Positions 1-9,713 of a stretch of DNA of 64,000 bases are shown one piece after another (position 1 is the stretch's first letter; the number at the start of each line of letters is the position of its first letter). Location: the NCBI RefSeq assembly GCF_004022485.1, contig NZ_CP034951.1:1550001-1614000 (forward strand), written 5' to 3'. Under the pieces are notes generated by a model. The model saw nothing but the letters and a program-made list of their open reading frames with translations, was not told where the DNA came from and searched no databases. Made by a program: the position numbers and the translations under genes. The DNA comes from Aequorivita sp. H23M31. GTDB lineage: Bacteria; Bacteroidota; Bacteroidia; Flavobacteriales; Flavobacteriaceae.

Positions 1-1022
1 CCATTCTCTTCTGCATTTTTGACCATGCTCCTTAACTTATGCAATTTGAAGGTTTTTCCGTTCCTGCCAACTCTGGTTTGATGATATAATAAAGGACCTT
101 TATTGCCGATAAGATTCCCTATCAAAATTATAGGCAACAATAAAATTCCAAAAACCAAACCGATAATAGATAGTATTATATCCATCAGCCTACTAAAAAA
201 TAAGTACAATTGGTTTTGGTTATTCCGGCTAAAAGGAAAATAACGGTAAAAGCTCCCCACACCACTGGCGTGGATTGGAATGCGGTGGTTAAGTTCTTCA
301 TAAACTTGGGAATATTCGCGTATAGATATCCCCCTTTCGAGAAATTTTACAAGGTTATTGTGGATTTCAATAGACATATCTTCAGAAGAAATTGTACAAA
401 TTATGACTTCCGAAATTTGCATCTCGTCATATATTTGTGAAAATCCCCCCATACTTTGGACTGCTTCACCATTAGAGTTGATCAAAAATGTATTGTTGGA
501 GGACGTATCAAAATAGCAGACCACTTTACAATTGGGATCCGAATTTATTAGAGAACTCACAATAGTGGGAACCATTTCTCCTTGTCCTACCAAAAGAACC
601 CGTTTATTAAAACGAGGTGCCGATATAAAGGTTATGTAAGAATACCGCCATAATAGTAAAGCAAGTACGATGGTTAAATAGAAAAATACAATCTGCAAAC
701 GATTGGAGGGTAAGCTGGGAGTGAAGAAAGGAGTAAGCAGGTAAAATAGCACAGTTATAGAAACTGCGAGAACTACATTTTTAATAACAACAATATATTT
801 ACTAGCCTTTTGAAGATCATAAAGTTCAAATATGGTGGCAAATACGGTAAGATAAAGGGCTAAAACTATGGGCCACATCCAGCGACTTTTGTCTATTATG
901 AAATAATCAAAATCAAAAATATTACCGCAAATGTGCAGTAAGACTAACACTGAAACAATGTCAAAAATCCGCAGAAGCACCTTCCGTTCAGAAATAGCAA
1001 AATGGAAATTATTTTTGATCAT
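1..1022 (-). CDS. Polyprenyl-phosphate sugar-phosphate transferase (exopolysaccharide initiation), 3' end cut by window
   Basis: Reading the minus strand from ATG at 1022 gives an open frame of 340 codons that runs off the window edge. It starts MIKNNFHFAISERK, followed by about four hydrophobic segments in the first 130 residues, then a Rossmann-like part (KRVLLVGQGE, CoA_binding_3 type). A further membrane helix (LMDIILSIIGLVFGILLLP) leads into the start of the bacterial sugar transferase domain (GPLLYHQTRVGRNGKTFKLHKLRSM). This order is that of the WbaP/WcaJ-type polyisoprenyl-phosphate hexose-1-phosphate transferases, which load the first sugar phosphate onto undecaprenyl phosphate at the inner membrane. 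The catalytic C-terminal part lies outside the window. Three glycosyltransferase genes lie upstream on the same strand, which fits a capsule/EPS/O-antigen cluster. The sugar cannot be told from sequence. Confidence 0.88.
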   Translation of the reverse strand, partial: MIKNNFHFAISERKVLLRIFDIVSVLVLLHICGNIFDFDYFIIDKSRWMWPIVLALYLTVFATIFELYDLQKASKYIVVIKNVVLAVSITVLFYLLTPFFTPSLPSNRLQIVFFYLTIVLALLLWRYSYITFISAPRFNKRVLLVGQGEMVPTIVSSLINSDPNCKVVCYFDTSSNNTFLINSNGEAVQSMGGFSQIYDEMQISEVIICTISSEDMSIEIHNNLVKFLERGISIREYSQVYEELNHRIPIHASGVGSFYRYFPFSRNNQNQLYLFFSRLMDIILSIIGLVFGILLLPIILIGNLIGNKGPLLYHQTRVGRNGKTFKLHKLRSMVKNAEEN

Positions 1023-1189
1023 AGCAGTGCGTCACGGATAACTCAGATACAATATTTTCATTAATTCTCATAATTTTGGGCATCAAGTACAAAGAACCTG
1101 TTTCAACAGTAGCTTATATGTATTCATTTTCTTAAAATGTAATCTAATATATATTTAGACAGAACGAATATACAAAAGTTAATTATTCC

Positions 1190-2221
1190 TTAAAAATCAA
1201 TTGTATTAATCCAAGATATTTTTAATTGTTGCCAGTCAAATCTCTCAATAGTAGTGCGTGCATTTATGGAGATTGCTTTTGTTTTGAACGGGTTTTGACA
1301 TAAATCTAGGATCGTTTCCGCAAAAGCATGAGCATCATTTGGAGGCTGTAAAATTCCATTTACATTCGTCTCAATCAGAAAAGGCATTCCACCTACATCG
1401 GTAGAAATAACAGGCATTCCTAGAGCCATTGCCTCCATTACACTTACGGGCATATTGTCAAAATTGGTAGTATTAAGAAAGATATCATATTGGCTTGAGA
1501 GAGAAATCCACTCCTCCTTTGTAAGAAGATCAGTAAAGGTTACGGGAAGACCCAATTGTTTCGCAACCTCCCGGCATCGGCCTAAAGCACCATCCTTTTC
1601 AGGCCCTACCATACACAGATCAACCTCGATATCCCGTTTTTTTAAAATCTCCACTATCTCCAAAGCCATAAGGGGGTTGTATATTTCGGCAAAGGAGCGA
1701 ACCCACAGCAACTTGGGCTTTACGGATTTTCGAATAAGAAAAGGATAGTCCTTTATTGCTATGGAATTTGGAATATAGGTAATGTTTTGGAATCCTTCCC
1801 TGTCAAAAAGTTCCATTAAATATATGGAAGGGGCAACATTTGTCTTGGCTCCTTTAAATAATTTTTGGCTTAATATTTTACTGTTTTTTAACCGATTGGG
1901 AAGATTTCCACCATGAAGAATAGGAATATAGGGTAATTTATAAAAGCGACAGATTCGTGCAATTATCACGGAATAATAGAAATTCCAGGTGCTATAAGTA
2001 TCGATGATCACTATATCTATTTTTTTACGGTTTCGGATGGTCACCAGGACCATATCTAAAAATCGTTGAAATACGGACAATTTATCGGAGGCTACAGTAA
2101 CGGAATATCCCTCCCTTTCCAGAGCTAATGGAAGTGTATCAGCTGTGGTTGGCGATTTCCCGTGTTTGGCAAGTTTATTACCTATATATAAAATTCTTTT
2201 TTTGGGTTTCATTGGTTCCAA
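1190..2221 (-). CDS. Glycosyltransferase family 4 (GT-B)
   Basis: A 343-residue protein with a GT-B glycosyltransferase layout. The N-terminal domain opens RILYIGNKLAKHGKSPTTAD, with a glycine/serine-containing loop for acceptor binding. The C-terminal nucleotide-sugar domain has the EX7E-like motif region PVSVMEAMALGMPVISTDVGG at about residues 258-278. No signal peptide or membrane helix is seen, so it should act on the cytoplasmic face, adding a sugar to the lipid-linked precursor made by the neighbouring sugar-phosphate transferase. It lies 167 bp upstream of that gene and 117 bp downstream of the next glycosyltransferase, all on the minus strand, so one operon is likely. Donor and acceptor are unknown. 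Confidence 0.85.
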   Translation of the reverse strand: MEPMKPKKRILYIGNKLAKHGKSPTTADTLPLALEREGYSVTVASDKLSVFQRFLDMVLVTIRNRKKIDIVIIDTYSTWNFYYSVIIARICRFYKLPYIPILHGGNLPNRLKNSKILSQKLFKGAKTNVAPSIYLMELFDREGFQNITYIPNSIAIKDYPFLIRKSVKPKLLWVRSFAEIYNPLMALEIVEILKKRDIEVDLCMVGPEKDGALGRCREVAKQLGLPVTFTDLLTKEEWISLSSQYDIFLNTTNFDNMPVSVMEAMALGMPVISTDVGGMPFLIETNVNGILQPPNDAHAFAETILDLCQNPFKTKAISINARTTIERFDWQQLKISWINTIDF

Positions 2222-2338
2222 TATAATTACAGCACCGTACCCGAAACTTCTATATTATTCGCTTGGTAGGCGCTTCCAATTCAGTTTCTTGGAGTTCATA
2301 GTCCGTTCCATAAACATTTATAATTTTTCTAATAATAA

Positions 2339-3463
2339 TTAATGAGAATCCAAAATCTCTTCCTGTATCCGTTTCCTATAGTATTCAAATGTAAACTGAA
2401 AAACCGCTTGGTGTGCAATACAACTTTTATTTATCAAAACCGCTTCCTCGGAATCTATAATCTTTTCCAACAATAGCTTCAATGTCTCACTAGTACAAGG
2501 AGAAATAATAAAACCATTATTACCATTTACATACTGTCCAATGCTAGAGACATTGGAAACAATGGGAATACATCCAAAATTCATGGCTTCGGCAATTACC
2601 TTGGGAAAACCTTCGGACGCTGTGGTTGGAAGCAAAAAGAAATGCGATTTCTTATAGATTTCAAACACTTTTTCTCTTTCCATAAATCCGTGAAAGACGG
2701 CAGGCAATCCAATTTTCTCACATTGGCTTTTATAAGAATCCTTTTGGTCTCCATCACCTATAAAGTGCATAACAGAAAGTTTTTCTAATGAATCCAATTT
2801 TGCGAAGGCATCGATAATTCGCTGCACCCCCTTTGCATTTTCCAGCCTACCAACGAAACAAAAAGTAAAAGGGGCTTTAAAGGTCCTGGACTGGGTAACC
2901 AACACACCTTCACCAAGTTCTCTTTCAATAAGACATGGATTCTCAAATGTGAGACAATGTTTTGGTTGTCCTGGCCATTTCCCATTGATAGTTACTATTC
3001 TATTTTGACGTCGCAACATACCGCGTTGTACTGCATATCCCAGCGGAGCATTTTTCTGGTTCCAGTTCCCAGCATATTTAAACCAACCCTTCTTCCTATG
3101 GAAAATTGTAAGATACGGAATCAAGAAAACCCCAATACCCGTGGGGGTGCGCAATTGAAAAACATCGACTCGCTTCAAGGTTTTTTTAACTGTACCCAAT
3201 ATATTGGGAATACTGGCTATAATCTTGAACTTTGCCCCTACTCCTTTCCCACCAACAGGATTTAGAGGGACAAAATGTATATTTTTTTGGGTATAGGGTA
3301 AAGAACTCGGTGGTGGATTACCAGGATATAGAATGGCAACATGATAAATTTCCTCAAAATCTGCCGCTAAATGGTTCAATTCAGCAACTGTTGGCCCCCA
3401 ACCTACAACCTCGCCCTTCGAATTTTTATAATGTTCAGTATGGGAAATAACGGCAAGTTTCAT
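2339..3463 (-). CDS. Glycosyltransferase family 4 (GT-B)
   Basis: A 374-residue GT-B glycosyltransferase. It begins MKLAVISHTEHYKNSKGEVVGWGPTVAELNHLA, a typical N-terminal first strand and acceptor loop. The C-terminal half has FCFVGRLENAKGVQRIIDAF, the usual start of the GT4 nucleotide-sugar domain. The phosphate-binding region EGFPKVIAEAMNFGCIPIVS has the two spaced glutamates expected of GT4. No export signal is present. It is the middle of three consecutive glycosyltransferase genes on the minus strand (78 bp after the upstream gene, 117 bp before the next). The likely role is elongation of a surface polysaccharide repeat unit; the linkage formed cannot be predicted. Confidence 0.85.
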   Translation of the reverse strand: MKLAVISHTEHYKNSKGEVVGWGPTVAELNHLAADFEEIYHVAILYPGNPPPSSLPYTQKNIHFVPLNPVGGKGVGAKFKIIASIPNILGTVKKTLKRVDVFQLRTPTGIGVFLIPYLTIFHRKKGWFKYAGNWNQKNAPLGYAVQRGMLRRQNRIVTINGKWPGQPKHCLTFENPCLIERELGEGVLVTQSRTFKAPFTFCFVGRLENAKGVQRIIDAFAKLDSLEKLSVMHFIGDGDQKDSYKSQCEKIGLPAVFHGFMEREKVFEIYKKSHFFLLPTTASEGFPKVIAEAMNFGCIPIVSNVSSIGQYVNGNNGFIISPCTSETLKLLLEKIIDSEEAVLINKSCIAHQAVFQFTFEYYRKRIQEEILDSH

Positions 3464-3541
3464 GTATAAGACCTTATTTAGGGATATTTCAATATTAATT
3501 ATTTTAAAGCTATTTTGTCTGAAATCATAAAAGTTTCAATA

Positions 3542-4639
3542 TTAATCTTTCATCTCTAAAATATCCAAATACCTGTTTATTATGCCATCCCAAGAAAAAT
3601 TCTCTGACCAAATTTTAGCCTGTTTTGAATACCCTTCATAGTTATCCAATATCTCCTTTAAAATACCAAGCAGCTCTTCCGGAGCTTTGTTGTCGACCAA
3701 TTTACCAGAAAATCCATCACTAATCGCATCTTCAATTCCACATCCTTTGGAACCGATTGCTGGTATGCCTAAAGCATTGGCTTCCAAAATCGCAATTCCA
3801 AAACCTTCAACATCTCCCTTTTTTGTTGATTCGCTAAGCATTACAAAAATATCGGCTTGCTGCAGCAGTTCTATTTTTAAATCCTCCGATACTCTTCCGA
3901 AGAAAACCACCGAGGATTCCACGCCCAGTTTTAATGTTAGTCTCTCCAATTTTGCTTGCTCGGTAGGTATGCCCACAATATGATATTTAGCATCGGGATA
4001 TTTCCTTAAAATTGTTGGCAGGGCGCGTATCATATTATGTTGACCTTTGCGCTTTGTGACATTCCCAATAGTGATAAAAACGGGAGCTGGCTTCACCTTC
4101 TCAACGATTACCTCCGGATTTTTAATTTCGAAGCCATTGGGGACCACGAAAACATTGTTTAAATTCAAATGAGAGATCAACGATTTAGTATAATTGCTGA
4201 CGGCAATTACCTTATCGAAACTTTTAAGAGACCAATCCGTAAATTTTCTTAGGATAGCATTGGGAAGTTTAACTTCGCTCCCATGAATGACTGCAACAAA
4301 CCGTCTCTTATAGAAGACGTTTAAAAAAGCTCCCAGCCATATAGAAAATTTTCCGGAGCTTATTACCACCTCACATTTTCGCACGAGAGAGAAAGCGACA
4401 AAGATTCTGTTCAAATAACTTAAAAAAATGATTTTCTTTCTCGGAATTCGTATAACCTCAAAGGGAAGTCCCTTATCAAAATCCCGCTCTTCTCCTGCAC
4501 TTGCCGAACGCGTATCGCAAACCACTTGTATTTGATAACCATTAGCTTGCAATCCCTTCGCCAGATGAAAGGCGTGATTGCCAATCCCTCCAGGTTGGGG
4601 TGGAAATTCAGAAGCAAGTATAACTGCTTTAGTCATCAA
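3542..4639 (-). CDS. Glycosyltransferase family 4 (GT-B)
   Basis: A 365-residue GT-B glycosyltransferase and the first gene of the minus-strand polysaccharide cluster as seen here. The N-terminus has the textbook GT4 opening FPPQPGGIGNHAFHLAKGL. The C-terminal domain starts VFITIGNVTKRKGQHNMIRAL, and the EX7E region is EGFGIAILEANALGIPAIGS. No membrane segment or signal peptide is visible. Its promoter should lie in the 190-300 bp shared with the divergent cobalamin adenosyltransferase gene. Substrate is unassigned; it could be a mannosyl-, galactosyl- or other hexosyltransferase. Confidence 0.86.
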   Translation of the reverse strand: MMTKAVILASEFPPQPGGIGNHAFHLAKGLQANGYQIQVVCDTRSASAGEERDFDKGLPFEVIRIPRKKIIFLSYLNRIFVAFSLVRKCEVVISSGKFSIWLGAFLNVFYKRRFVAVIHGSEVKLPNAILRKFTDWSLKSFDKVIAVSNYTKSLISHLNLNNVFVVPNGFEIKNPEVIVEKVKPAPVFITIGNVTKRKGQHNMIRALPTILRKYPDAKYHIVGIPTEQAKLERLTLKLGVESSVVFFGRVSEDLKIELLQQADIFVMLSESTKKGDVEGFGIAILEANALGIPAIGSKGCGIEDAISDGFSGKLVDNKAPEELLGILKEILDNYEGYSKQAKIWSENFSWDGIINRYLDILEMKD

Positions 4640-4897
4640 ATCATAGGTTTTGCAGATATCATTCCGGGCTGGTTAGCATAAGTATTAAGGCAGCAAAATA
4701 ACGATTTTCAATTATCAAATGGCAGGATAATTCGGTCAATTTGGGAATGATTAAAAAAATATCCCTAATCAAAACATATTTTATAGAAATCTCCCAATCT
4801 CCGTGATAGCGAGATACAATCTCAGAAACATTGAAATTTCAATTTCCCTTCTTTAAGGACTCCCAGCCCTTCTTCAGAATTATTGAACCGTTATTCG

Positions 4898-4905
4898 TAA
4901 ATTTG
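4898..4905 (+). promoter_or_regulatory. Bacteroidota -7 promoter element (TAAATTTG)
   Basis: TAAATTTG matches the Bacteroidota -7 consensus TANNTTTG exactly and ends 24 bp before the ATG at 4930. No convincing TTG -33 element at the usual spacing was found, so this is only a partial promoter. If real, it rules out the upstream in-frame TTG (4831) as start of the cobalamin adenosyltransferase. Confidence 0.4.
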
Positions 4906-4929
4906 GGCATTCAAAACCAGAAATTTATA

Positions 4930-5505
4930 ATGAAGATATACACTAAGACCGGGGATGCAGGCACAACCGCCCTTTTTGGAGGCACAAGGGTTCCAAAACA
5001 CCATGCCCGAATTGAGAGCTATGGCACCGTGGACGAATTAAATTCAAATATTGGAATGATTCGCAGTCAGGAAATTGATGATCACAGTAAAGGCATCTTG
5101 ATCCAGATTCAAAATAAACTTTTTACCGTTGGCTCAACTTTGGCCACTTCTCCGGACAAAGCTATATTAAGAAGTGGTAAGGAACGTTTAAAAATCGAAA
5201 AAATAAACGAGCAGCACATAGCTCTTTTAGAACAGGAAATGGATGCAATGAACGAAGTCCTGCCAGATTTGACCCACTTTATATTACCAGGTGGAAATAC
5301 AGCGGTGTCATATTGTCACATTGCGCGTACTATTTGTAGACGTGCGGAACGTCGGGTTACTCTATTAAATGAAGCTGAACCTATTGATCCGGCCGTTATA
5401 AAATATTTAAACCGCCTATCTGACTATCTTTTTGTGCTGGCACGAAAATTGTCCCAAGACCTAAACGCAGAAGAAATTCAATGGCTTCCGGAAAAATTTG
5501 ATTAA
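4930..5505 (+). CDS. PduO-type cob(I)alamin adenosyltransferase
   Basis: A 191-residue protein from ATG 4930, starting MKIYTKTGDAGTTALFGG. This is the conserved ATP-binding N-terminus of PduO/MMAB-type ATP:cob(I)alamin adenosyltransferases. Later motifs agree: RIESYGTVDELNSNIGM, FILPGGN, and the active-site helix ARTICRRAERR near residues 130-140. The enzyme transfers the adenosyl group of ATP to cob(I)alamin, giving adenosylcobalamin for enzymes such as methylmalonyl-CoA mutase. The frame is open to a TTG at 4831, but the 33 extra residues are not part of the family and a promoter-like TAAATTTG lies between, so ATG 4930 is preferred. It stands alone on the plus strand, divergent from the glycosyltransferases. 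Confidence 0.93.
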   Translation: MKIYTKTGDAGTTALFGGTRVPKHHARIESYGTVDELNSNIGMIRSQEIDDHSKGILIQIQNKLFTVGSTLATSPDKAILRSGKERLKIEKINEQHIALLEQEMDAMNEVLPDLTHFILPGGNTAVSYCHIARTICRRAERRVTLLNEAEPIDPAVIKYLNRLSDYLFVLARKLSQDLNAEEIQWLPEKFD

Positions 5506-5645
5506 ATTAAAAGAAATTATTTCCAATTGAGCTTTAAAAACTCAAATTGGAACAAAATCTTTTAAAAATTGAAAACCGCAAACATCTGATTATCAGCACA
5601 CAAAAAACGTTCTTTAAAATAAAGCAGAAATAATTGAGATTTTAC

Positions 5646-5675
5646 TTGACTTTTTGATCTAAAAAATTACTTTTG
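5646..5675 (+). promoter_or_regulatory. Bacteroidota promoter for the DUF2795 gene
   Basis: TTG at 5646-5648, a 19-bp spacer and TACTTTTG at 5668-5675 match the Bacteroidota sigma-ABfr promoter (TTG, about 19 bp, TANNTTTG). Transcription would start about 15 bp before the ATG at 5699. This is one of the cleanest promoter matches in the window. Confidence 0.7.
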
Positions 5676-5698
5676 CAGAAAATTAAAACCTAATCGCT

Positions 5699-5920
5699 AT
5701 GTACTGGACATTAGAACTTGCATCATATTTAAGCGATGCCCCGTGGCCTGCCACTAAAGATGAATTGATTGATTACGCAATCAGAAGGGGAGCTCCATTG
5801 GAGGTAGTAGAAAATCTTCAAGCAATCGAAGACGAGGGTGACTCGTATGACTCCATTGACGAAATTTGGGCAGATTACCCCACTGATGAAGATTATCTCT
5901 GGAACGAAGATGAATATTAA
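5699..5920 (+). CDS. DUF2795 domain protein
   Basis: A 73-residue acidic protein beginning MYWTLELASYLSDAPWPATK and ending in the acidic tail DYPTDEDYLWNEDEY. It matches the DUF2795 family, which is very strongly conserved in Flavobacteriia. The first 50 residues contain the family core DELIDYAIRRGAPLEVVENL. No biochemical function is known to me; the charge and size suggest a soluble protein, perhaps binding another macromolecule. It has its own promoter (5646-5675) and terminator (5951-5978), so it is a monocistronic, probably well expressed gene just upstream of secA. Codon use is like its neighbours. Confidence 0.9.
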   Translation: MYWTLELASYLSDAPWPATKDELIDYAIRRGAPLEVVENLQAIEDEGDSYDSIDEIWADYPTDEDYLWNEDEY

Positions 5921-5950
5921 TCCCTTGACGCGCAATCAAAAAATATAATA

Positions 5951-5978
5951 AAAAAGTCTCTTTTAGGAGGCTTTTTTT
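5951..5978 (+). terminator. Rho-independent terminator after the DUF2795 gene
   Basis: AAAAAGTCTC and GAGGCTTTTT form a 10-bp stem (one G-U pair) with a TTTTAG loop, running into a T tract. It sits 30 bp after the DUF2795 stop codon. Confidence 0.75.
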
Positions 5979-6160
5979 GATTCAAATAGCATTGAAAATT
6001 TGGCCACAGTTTTGCGAACAACCAAGAACCTTCCCTTTCGCGGAACTAATTTATGGCCACTGAAATACAAATTGAGGAATTCGAACGTTCAATTCCTGGG
6101 ACTGAATAAATTGACATAGAGTTGGTGCCTTGCGCAACATTCTAAAAATAAAATCACATT

Positions 6161-9100
6161 ATGGGAATATTAGACAGTGTAATAAAAGTTTTTGTTGGAG
6201 ATAAATCCAAAAAAGATATTGGCCAAATCCAGCCGTTGGTCGATGAAATAAAAAAACACGAAGCGGCGATTGAAAAGTTATCCCACGATGCGCTTCGTGC
6301 CAAATCCATCTTCTTTCGAAATACCATTAAGGAAGCTCAGTCCGATATCCAAAAACAGATCGATGATCTTGAGAAACAATCGGAAGAGGAAGAGGATATT
6401 AATAAAAAAGAAGACATCTATAACGAGATAGATAAACTCAAGGATAGCCTATATGAGGTAGAAAAAGATACCCTTCTTAAAATTCTTCCAGAGGCCTTTG
6501 CGGTAATGAAAGAAACTGCAAAGCGCTTTAAGAACAATGAGACCCTTACGGTTACTGCTACTCCTTTTGACAGAGAAATAAGTGCTGATAAGGATTATGT
6601 TATTCTTGAAGAAGATCAAGCTATTTGGAAAAACTCTTGGGATGCCGCCGGAAAACCCATTACTTGGGATATGGTTCATTACGACGTACAGTTAATCGGT
6701 GGAATAGCGCTTCATCAAGGAAAAGTAGCAGAAATGCAAACAGGGGAAGGAAAAACTCTGGTTGCAACTCTCCCGATGTATCTTAATGCCCTGGCGGGAA
6801 ATGGTGTTCATCTGGTTACCGTTAACGATTATCTTGCAAAACGTGACAGCGCATGGATGGCTCCTTTATTTGAATTCCACGGCCTGAGTGTAGATTGTAT
6901 TGACAATCACCGCCCCAATTCCGCTGCTCGACGTAAAGCATATTTATCTGATATCACTTATGGAACCAACAACGAATTTGGTTTTGATTACCTGCGTGAT
7001 AACATGGCACACTCTCCTGATGACTTGGTGCAACGTCCACACCACTACGCAATCGTGGATGAGGTGGATTCTGTATTGATTGATGATGCTCGTACGCCTT
7101 TAATTATTTCCGGACCAGTTCCTGAAGGTGACCGTCACGAGTTCAACGAGCTGAAACCAAAAATCAGCGATATCGTTGATGTTCAAAGACGGTATTTAAC
7201 TGGTGTGCTTGCCGAAGCCAAAAAGTTGATAAAAGAAGGGGACCACAAGGAAGGTGGTTTTCAGCTACTTCGCGTTTACAGAGGTTTGCCGAAGAATAAG
7301 GCATTGATAAAATTCCTTTCAGAAGAAGGCGTAAAGCAAATTCTACAGAAAACCGAAAATCATTATATGAGCGACAACAATCGCGAAATGCCAAAGGTGG
7401 ATGCGGAACTTTACTTTGTAATAGATGAAAAGAACAATCAGATAGAACTTAGCGATAAAGGAGTAGATTACCTATCGGGAACCGGAGGCGATCCTAACTT
7501 TTTCGTGATGCCTGAAATAGGAACTGAAATTGCCAAAATAGAGAGCCAAGGACTTTCTCCAGAAAAAGAAGCCGAACTTAAAGAAGATCTTTATCGCGAT
7601 TTTTCTGTAAAAAGTGAGCGTATCCACACGATGACGCAGCTTCTTAAAGCCTATACTCTTTTTGAGAAAGACGATCAATACGTTGTTATGGACAACAAAG
7701 TCATGATCGTGGACGAACAGACCGGCCGTATTATGGATGGTCGCCGCTATAGTGACGGACTACACCAGGCTATTGAAGCCAAAGAAAATGTAAAGATCGA
7801 AGCTGTTACCCAAACCTTCGCAACTGTTACCCTGCAGAATTATTTTAGAATGTACCGCAAACTTTCTGGAATGACGGGTACCGCCGTTACCGAAGCAGGA
7901 GAGCTTTGGGAAATTTACAAACTGGACGTTATGGAAATTCCTACTAACCGTCCAATCGCACGATTTGACCGCGAGGACAAAATCTACAAGACCAAACGTG
8001 AAAAGTATAATGCCGTAATTGAAGAGGTTGTCAACCTTTCCAATGGAGGCAGACCTGTCCTTATCGGTACCACTTCTGTAGAAATATCGGAATTGCTTAG
8101 CCGAATGTTGAGTATCCGAAACATACATCACAACGTATTAAACGCGAAGCTCCATAAAAGGGAGGCTGATATTGTTGCTGAAGCTGGAAAGAGCGGTATT
8201 GTAACGATTGCTACAAACATGGCAGGTCGAGGTACGGATATCAAATTGAGTGATGAGGTGAAAAAAGCAGGTGGTTTGGCCATTGTAGGTACGGAACGCC
8301 ACGACTCTCGTCGTGTAGACAGGCAGTTGCGCGGTCGTAGTGGTCGTCAGGGAGATCCAGGAAGTTCACAATTTTATGTCTCCTTGGAAGATAACCTTAT
8401 GCGTCTCTTCGGAAGCGAGCGTATCGCAAAAATGATGGATAAAATGGGATTAAAGGAAGGTGAAGTTATTCAGCATTCCATGATTTCAAAATCCATTGAA
8501 CGTGCCCAGAAAAAAGTTGAGGAAAACAACTTTGGAATCCGTAAAAGACTCCTTGAATATGACGACGTAATGAACGCCCAACGTGAGGTTGTTTACAAAC
8601 GACGTTACCACGCATTGTTCGGAGATCGTCTTCGCGTGGATATCGCCAATATGATATACGATACGGCAGAAGTAATTGCCGAAAGCAATAAGAATGCCCA
8701 GGACTACAAAAACTTCGAATTTGAATTGATTCGCTTTTTCTCAATGAGCTCCCCTATAACAGAAAAGGAGTTCGAGAAAATGGATACTCTTGAAATTGCT
8801 GGAAAAGTTTATAAAGCAGCTTATCAATATTACCATGAGAAAATGGAGCGTAATGCTGAAATAGCATTTCCCGTTATCAAACAAGTTTACGAAACCCAAA
8901 AAGATAAGTACAAACGTATTCTCGTTCCTTTTACAGATGGCGTGAAAACATTAAACGTTGCTACAGATTTAGAAAAGGCTTACGAATCTGGCGGAAAACA
9001 ACTGGTACACGATTTTGAAAAGAATATAACTCTGGCCATTATTGACGATTCATGGAAAACCCATCTTCGTAAAATGGACGAATTAAAACAATCGGTACAG

Positions 9101-9520
9101 TTAGCGGTTCACGAGCAAAAAGATCCATTGCTTATTTATAAGTTTGAAGCTTTTGAACTATTTAAAGCAATGATTGAAAAAGTAAATAAGGATGTTATTT
9201 CATTCCTGTTTAAAGGAGAGTTGCCGCAAGAAGACCAACAGCAAATCCAAGAAGCACGCGAGGTAAAGCGAAAAGAAAAACTTAGCGAGCAGAAGGAGGA
9301 AATTCCAAACATGGACGAACGCTCGGCTCAATCCAGAGCGGCCGGCAATACACAGCCTCAACAACAAGTTACTGAAACCATTGTTCGCGATCGACCAAAA
9401 ATCAATCGCAATGACAAGGTGACCATCAAGAACGTGATGAGCGGTGAAAACAAAACCATGAAGTACAAACAAGCCATACCCTTATTGGATAAAGGAGATT
9501 GGGTTTTGGTAGACGAATAG
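6161..9520 (+). CDS. secA: Protein translocase ATPase SecA
   Basis: A 1119-residue SecA, longer than the roughly 900 of E. coli, as is usual in Bacteroidota. It is the cytosolic ATPase that drives preproteins through SecYEG. Visible motifs are Walker [12 protein letters not shown] (about residue 193), the DEAD-like box [15 protein letters not shown] (about 298), [12 protein letters not shown] in NBD2, and [12 protein letters not shown] and [18 protein letters not shown] (about 684-725). The extra length includes an insertion of roughly 100 residues in NBD1/PPXD ([20 protein letters not shown] region) and a charged coiled segment near residues 50-85. The C-terminus ends with a basic conserved tail ([17 protein letters not shown]) and lacks the cysteine zinc-binding SecB-interaction motif. 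A terminator follows at 9542. Confidence 0.98.
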   Translation: MGILDSVIKVFVGDKSKKDIGQIQPLVDEIKKHEAAIEKLSHDALRAKSIFFRNTIKEAQSDIQKQIDDLEKQSEEEEDINKKEDIYNEIDKLKDSLYEVEKDTLLKILPEAFAVMKETAKRFKNNETLTVTATPFDREISADKDYVILEEDQAIWKNSWDAAGKPITWDMVHYDVQLIGGIALHQGKVAEMQTGEGKTLVATLPMYLNALAGNGVHLVTVNDYLAKRDSAWMAPLFEFHGLSVDCIDNHRPNSAARRKAYLSDITYGTNNEFGFDYLRDNMAHSPDDLVQRPHHYAIVDEVDSVLIDDARTPLIISGPVPEGDRHEFNELKPKISDIVDVQRRYLTGVLAEAKKLIKEGDHKEGGFQLLRVYRGLPKNKALIKFLSEEGVKQILQKTENHYMSDNNREMPKVDAELYFVIDEKNNQIELSDKGVDYLSGTGGDPNFFVMPEIGTEIAKIESQGLSPEKEAELKEDLYRDFSVKSERIHTMTQLLKAYTLFEKDDQYVVMDNKVMIVDEQTGRIMDGRRYSDGLHQAIEAKENVKIEAVTQTFATVTLQNYFRMYRKLSGMTGTAVTEAGELWEIYKLDVMEIPTNRPIARFDREDKIYKTKREKYNAVIEEVVNLSNGGRPVLIGTTSVEISELLSRMLSIRNIHHNVLNAKLHKREADIVAEAGKSGIVTIATNMAGRGTDIKLSDEVKKAGGLAIVGTERHDSRRVDRQLRGRSGRQGDPGSSQFYVSLEDNLMRLFGSERIAKMMDKMGLKEGEVIQHSMISKSIERAQKKVEENNFGIRKRLLEYDDVMNAQREVVYKRRYHALFGDRLRVDIANMIYDTAEVIAESNKNAQDYKNFEFELIRFFSMSSPITEKEFEKMDTLEIAGKVYKAAYQYYHEKMERNAEIAFPVIKQVYETQKDKYKRILVPFTDGVKTLNVATDLEKAYESGGKQLVHDFEKNITLAIIDDSWKTHLRKMDELKQSVQLAVHEQKDPLLIYKFEAFELFKAMIEKVNKDVISFLFKGELPQEDQQQIQEAREVKRKEKLSEQKEEIPNMDERSAQSRAAGNTQPQQQVTETIVRDRPKINRNDKVTIKNVMSGENKTMKYKQAIPLLDKGDWVLVDE

Positions 9521-9541
9521 TCTGGATATAATAAAAAACCG

Positions 9542-9577
9542 AATGGGGTAGGAATTATTTTCTATCCCATTTTTTTA
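9542..9577 (+). terminator. Rho-independent terminator after secA
   Basis: AATGGGGTAG and CTATCCCATT form a 10-bp stem (one G-U) around a 10-nt loop and are followed by seven T residues, 20 bp after the secA stop. Confidence 0.75.
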
Positions 9578-9701
9578 TGCATCTTACCCTAATTATTTCT
9601 TTTTCATAAGCTTATACTTCAGTCCAATCTAAATCCCCACCAAAAACTCTTTTATTTCAAAAACCTACCTTAAAAAATTTTAAGATTATTTTAAGAGTTC
9701 C

Positions 9702-9709
9702 TATATTTG
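9702..9709 (+). promoter_or_regulatory. -7 element TATATTTG directly before an ATG (leaderless arrangement)
   Basis: TATATTTG matches TANNTTTG and ends only 4 bp before the ATG at 9714. If used, transcription would begin at or within the start codon, giving a leaderless or near-leaderless mRNA. No clear TTG -33 element was found at the right distance. Confidence 0.4.
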
Positions 9710-9713
9710 GAGC

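Noticed and set aside
4831..4929. TTG start extending the cobalamin adenosyltransferase by 33 residues
   Set aside because: The added residues are not part of the family and a -7 element lies inside them; ATG 4930 gives the canonical start.
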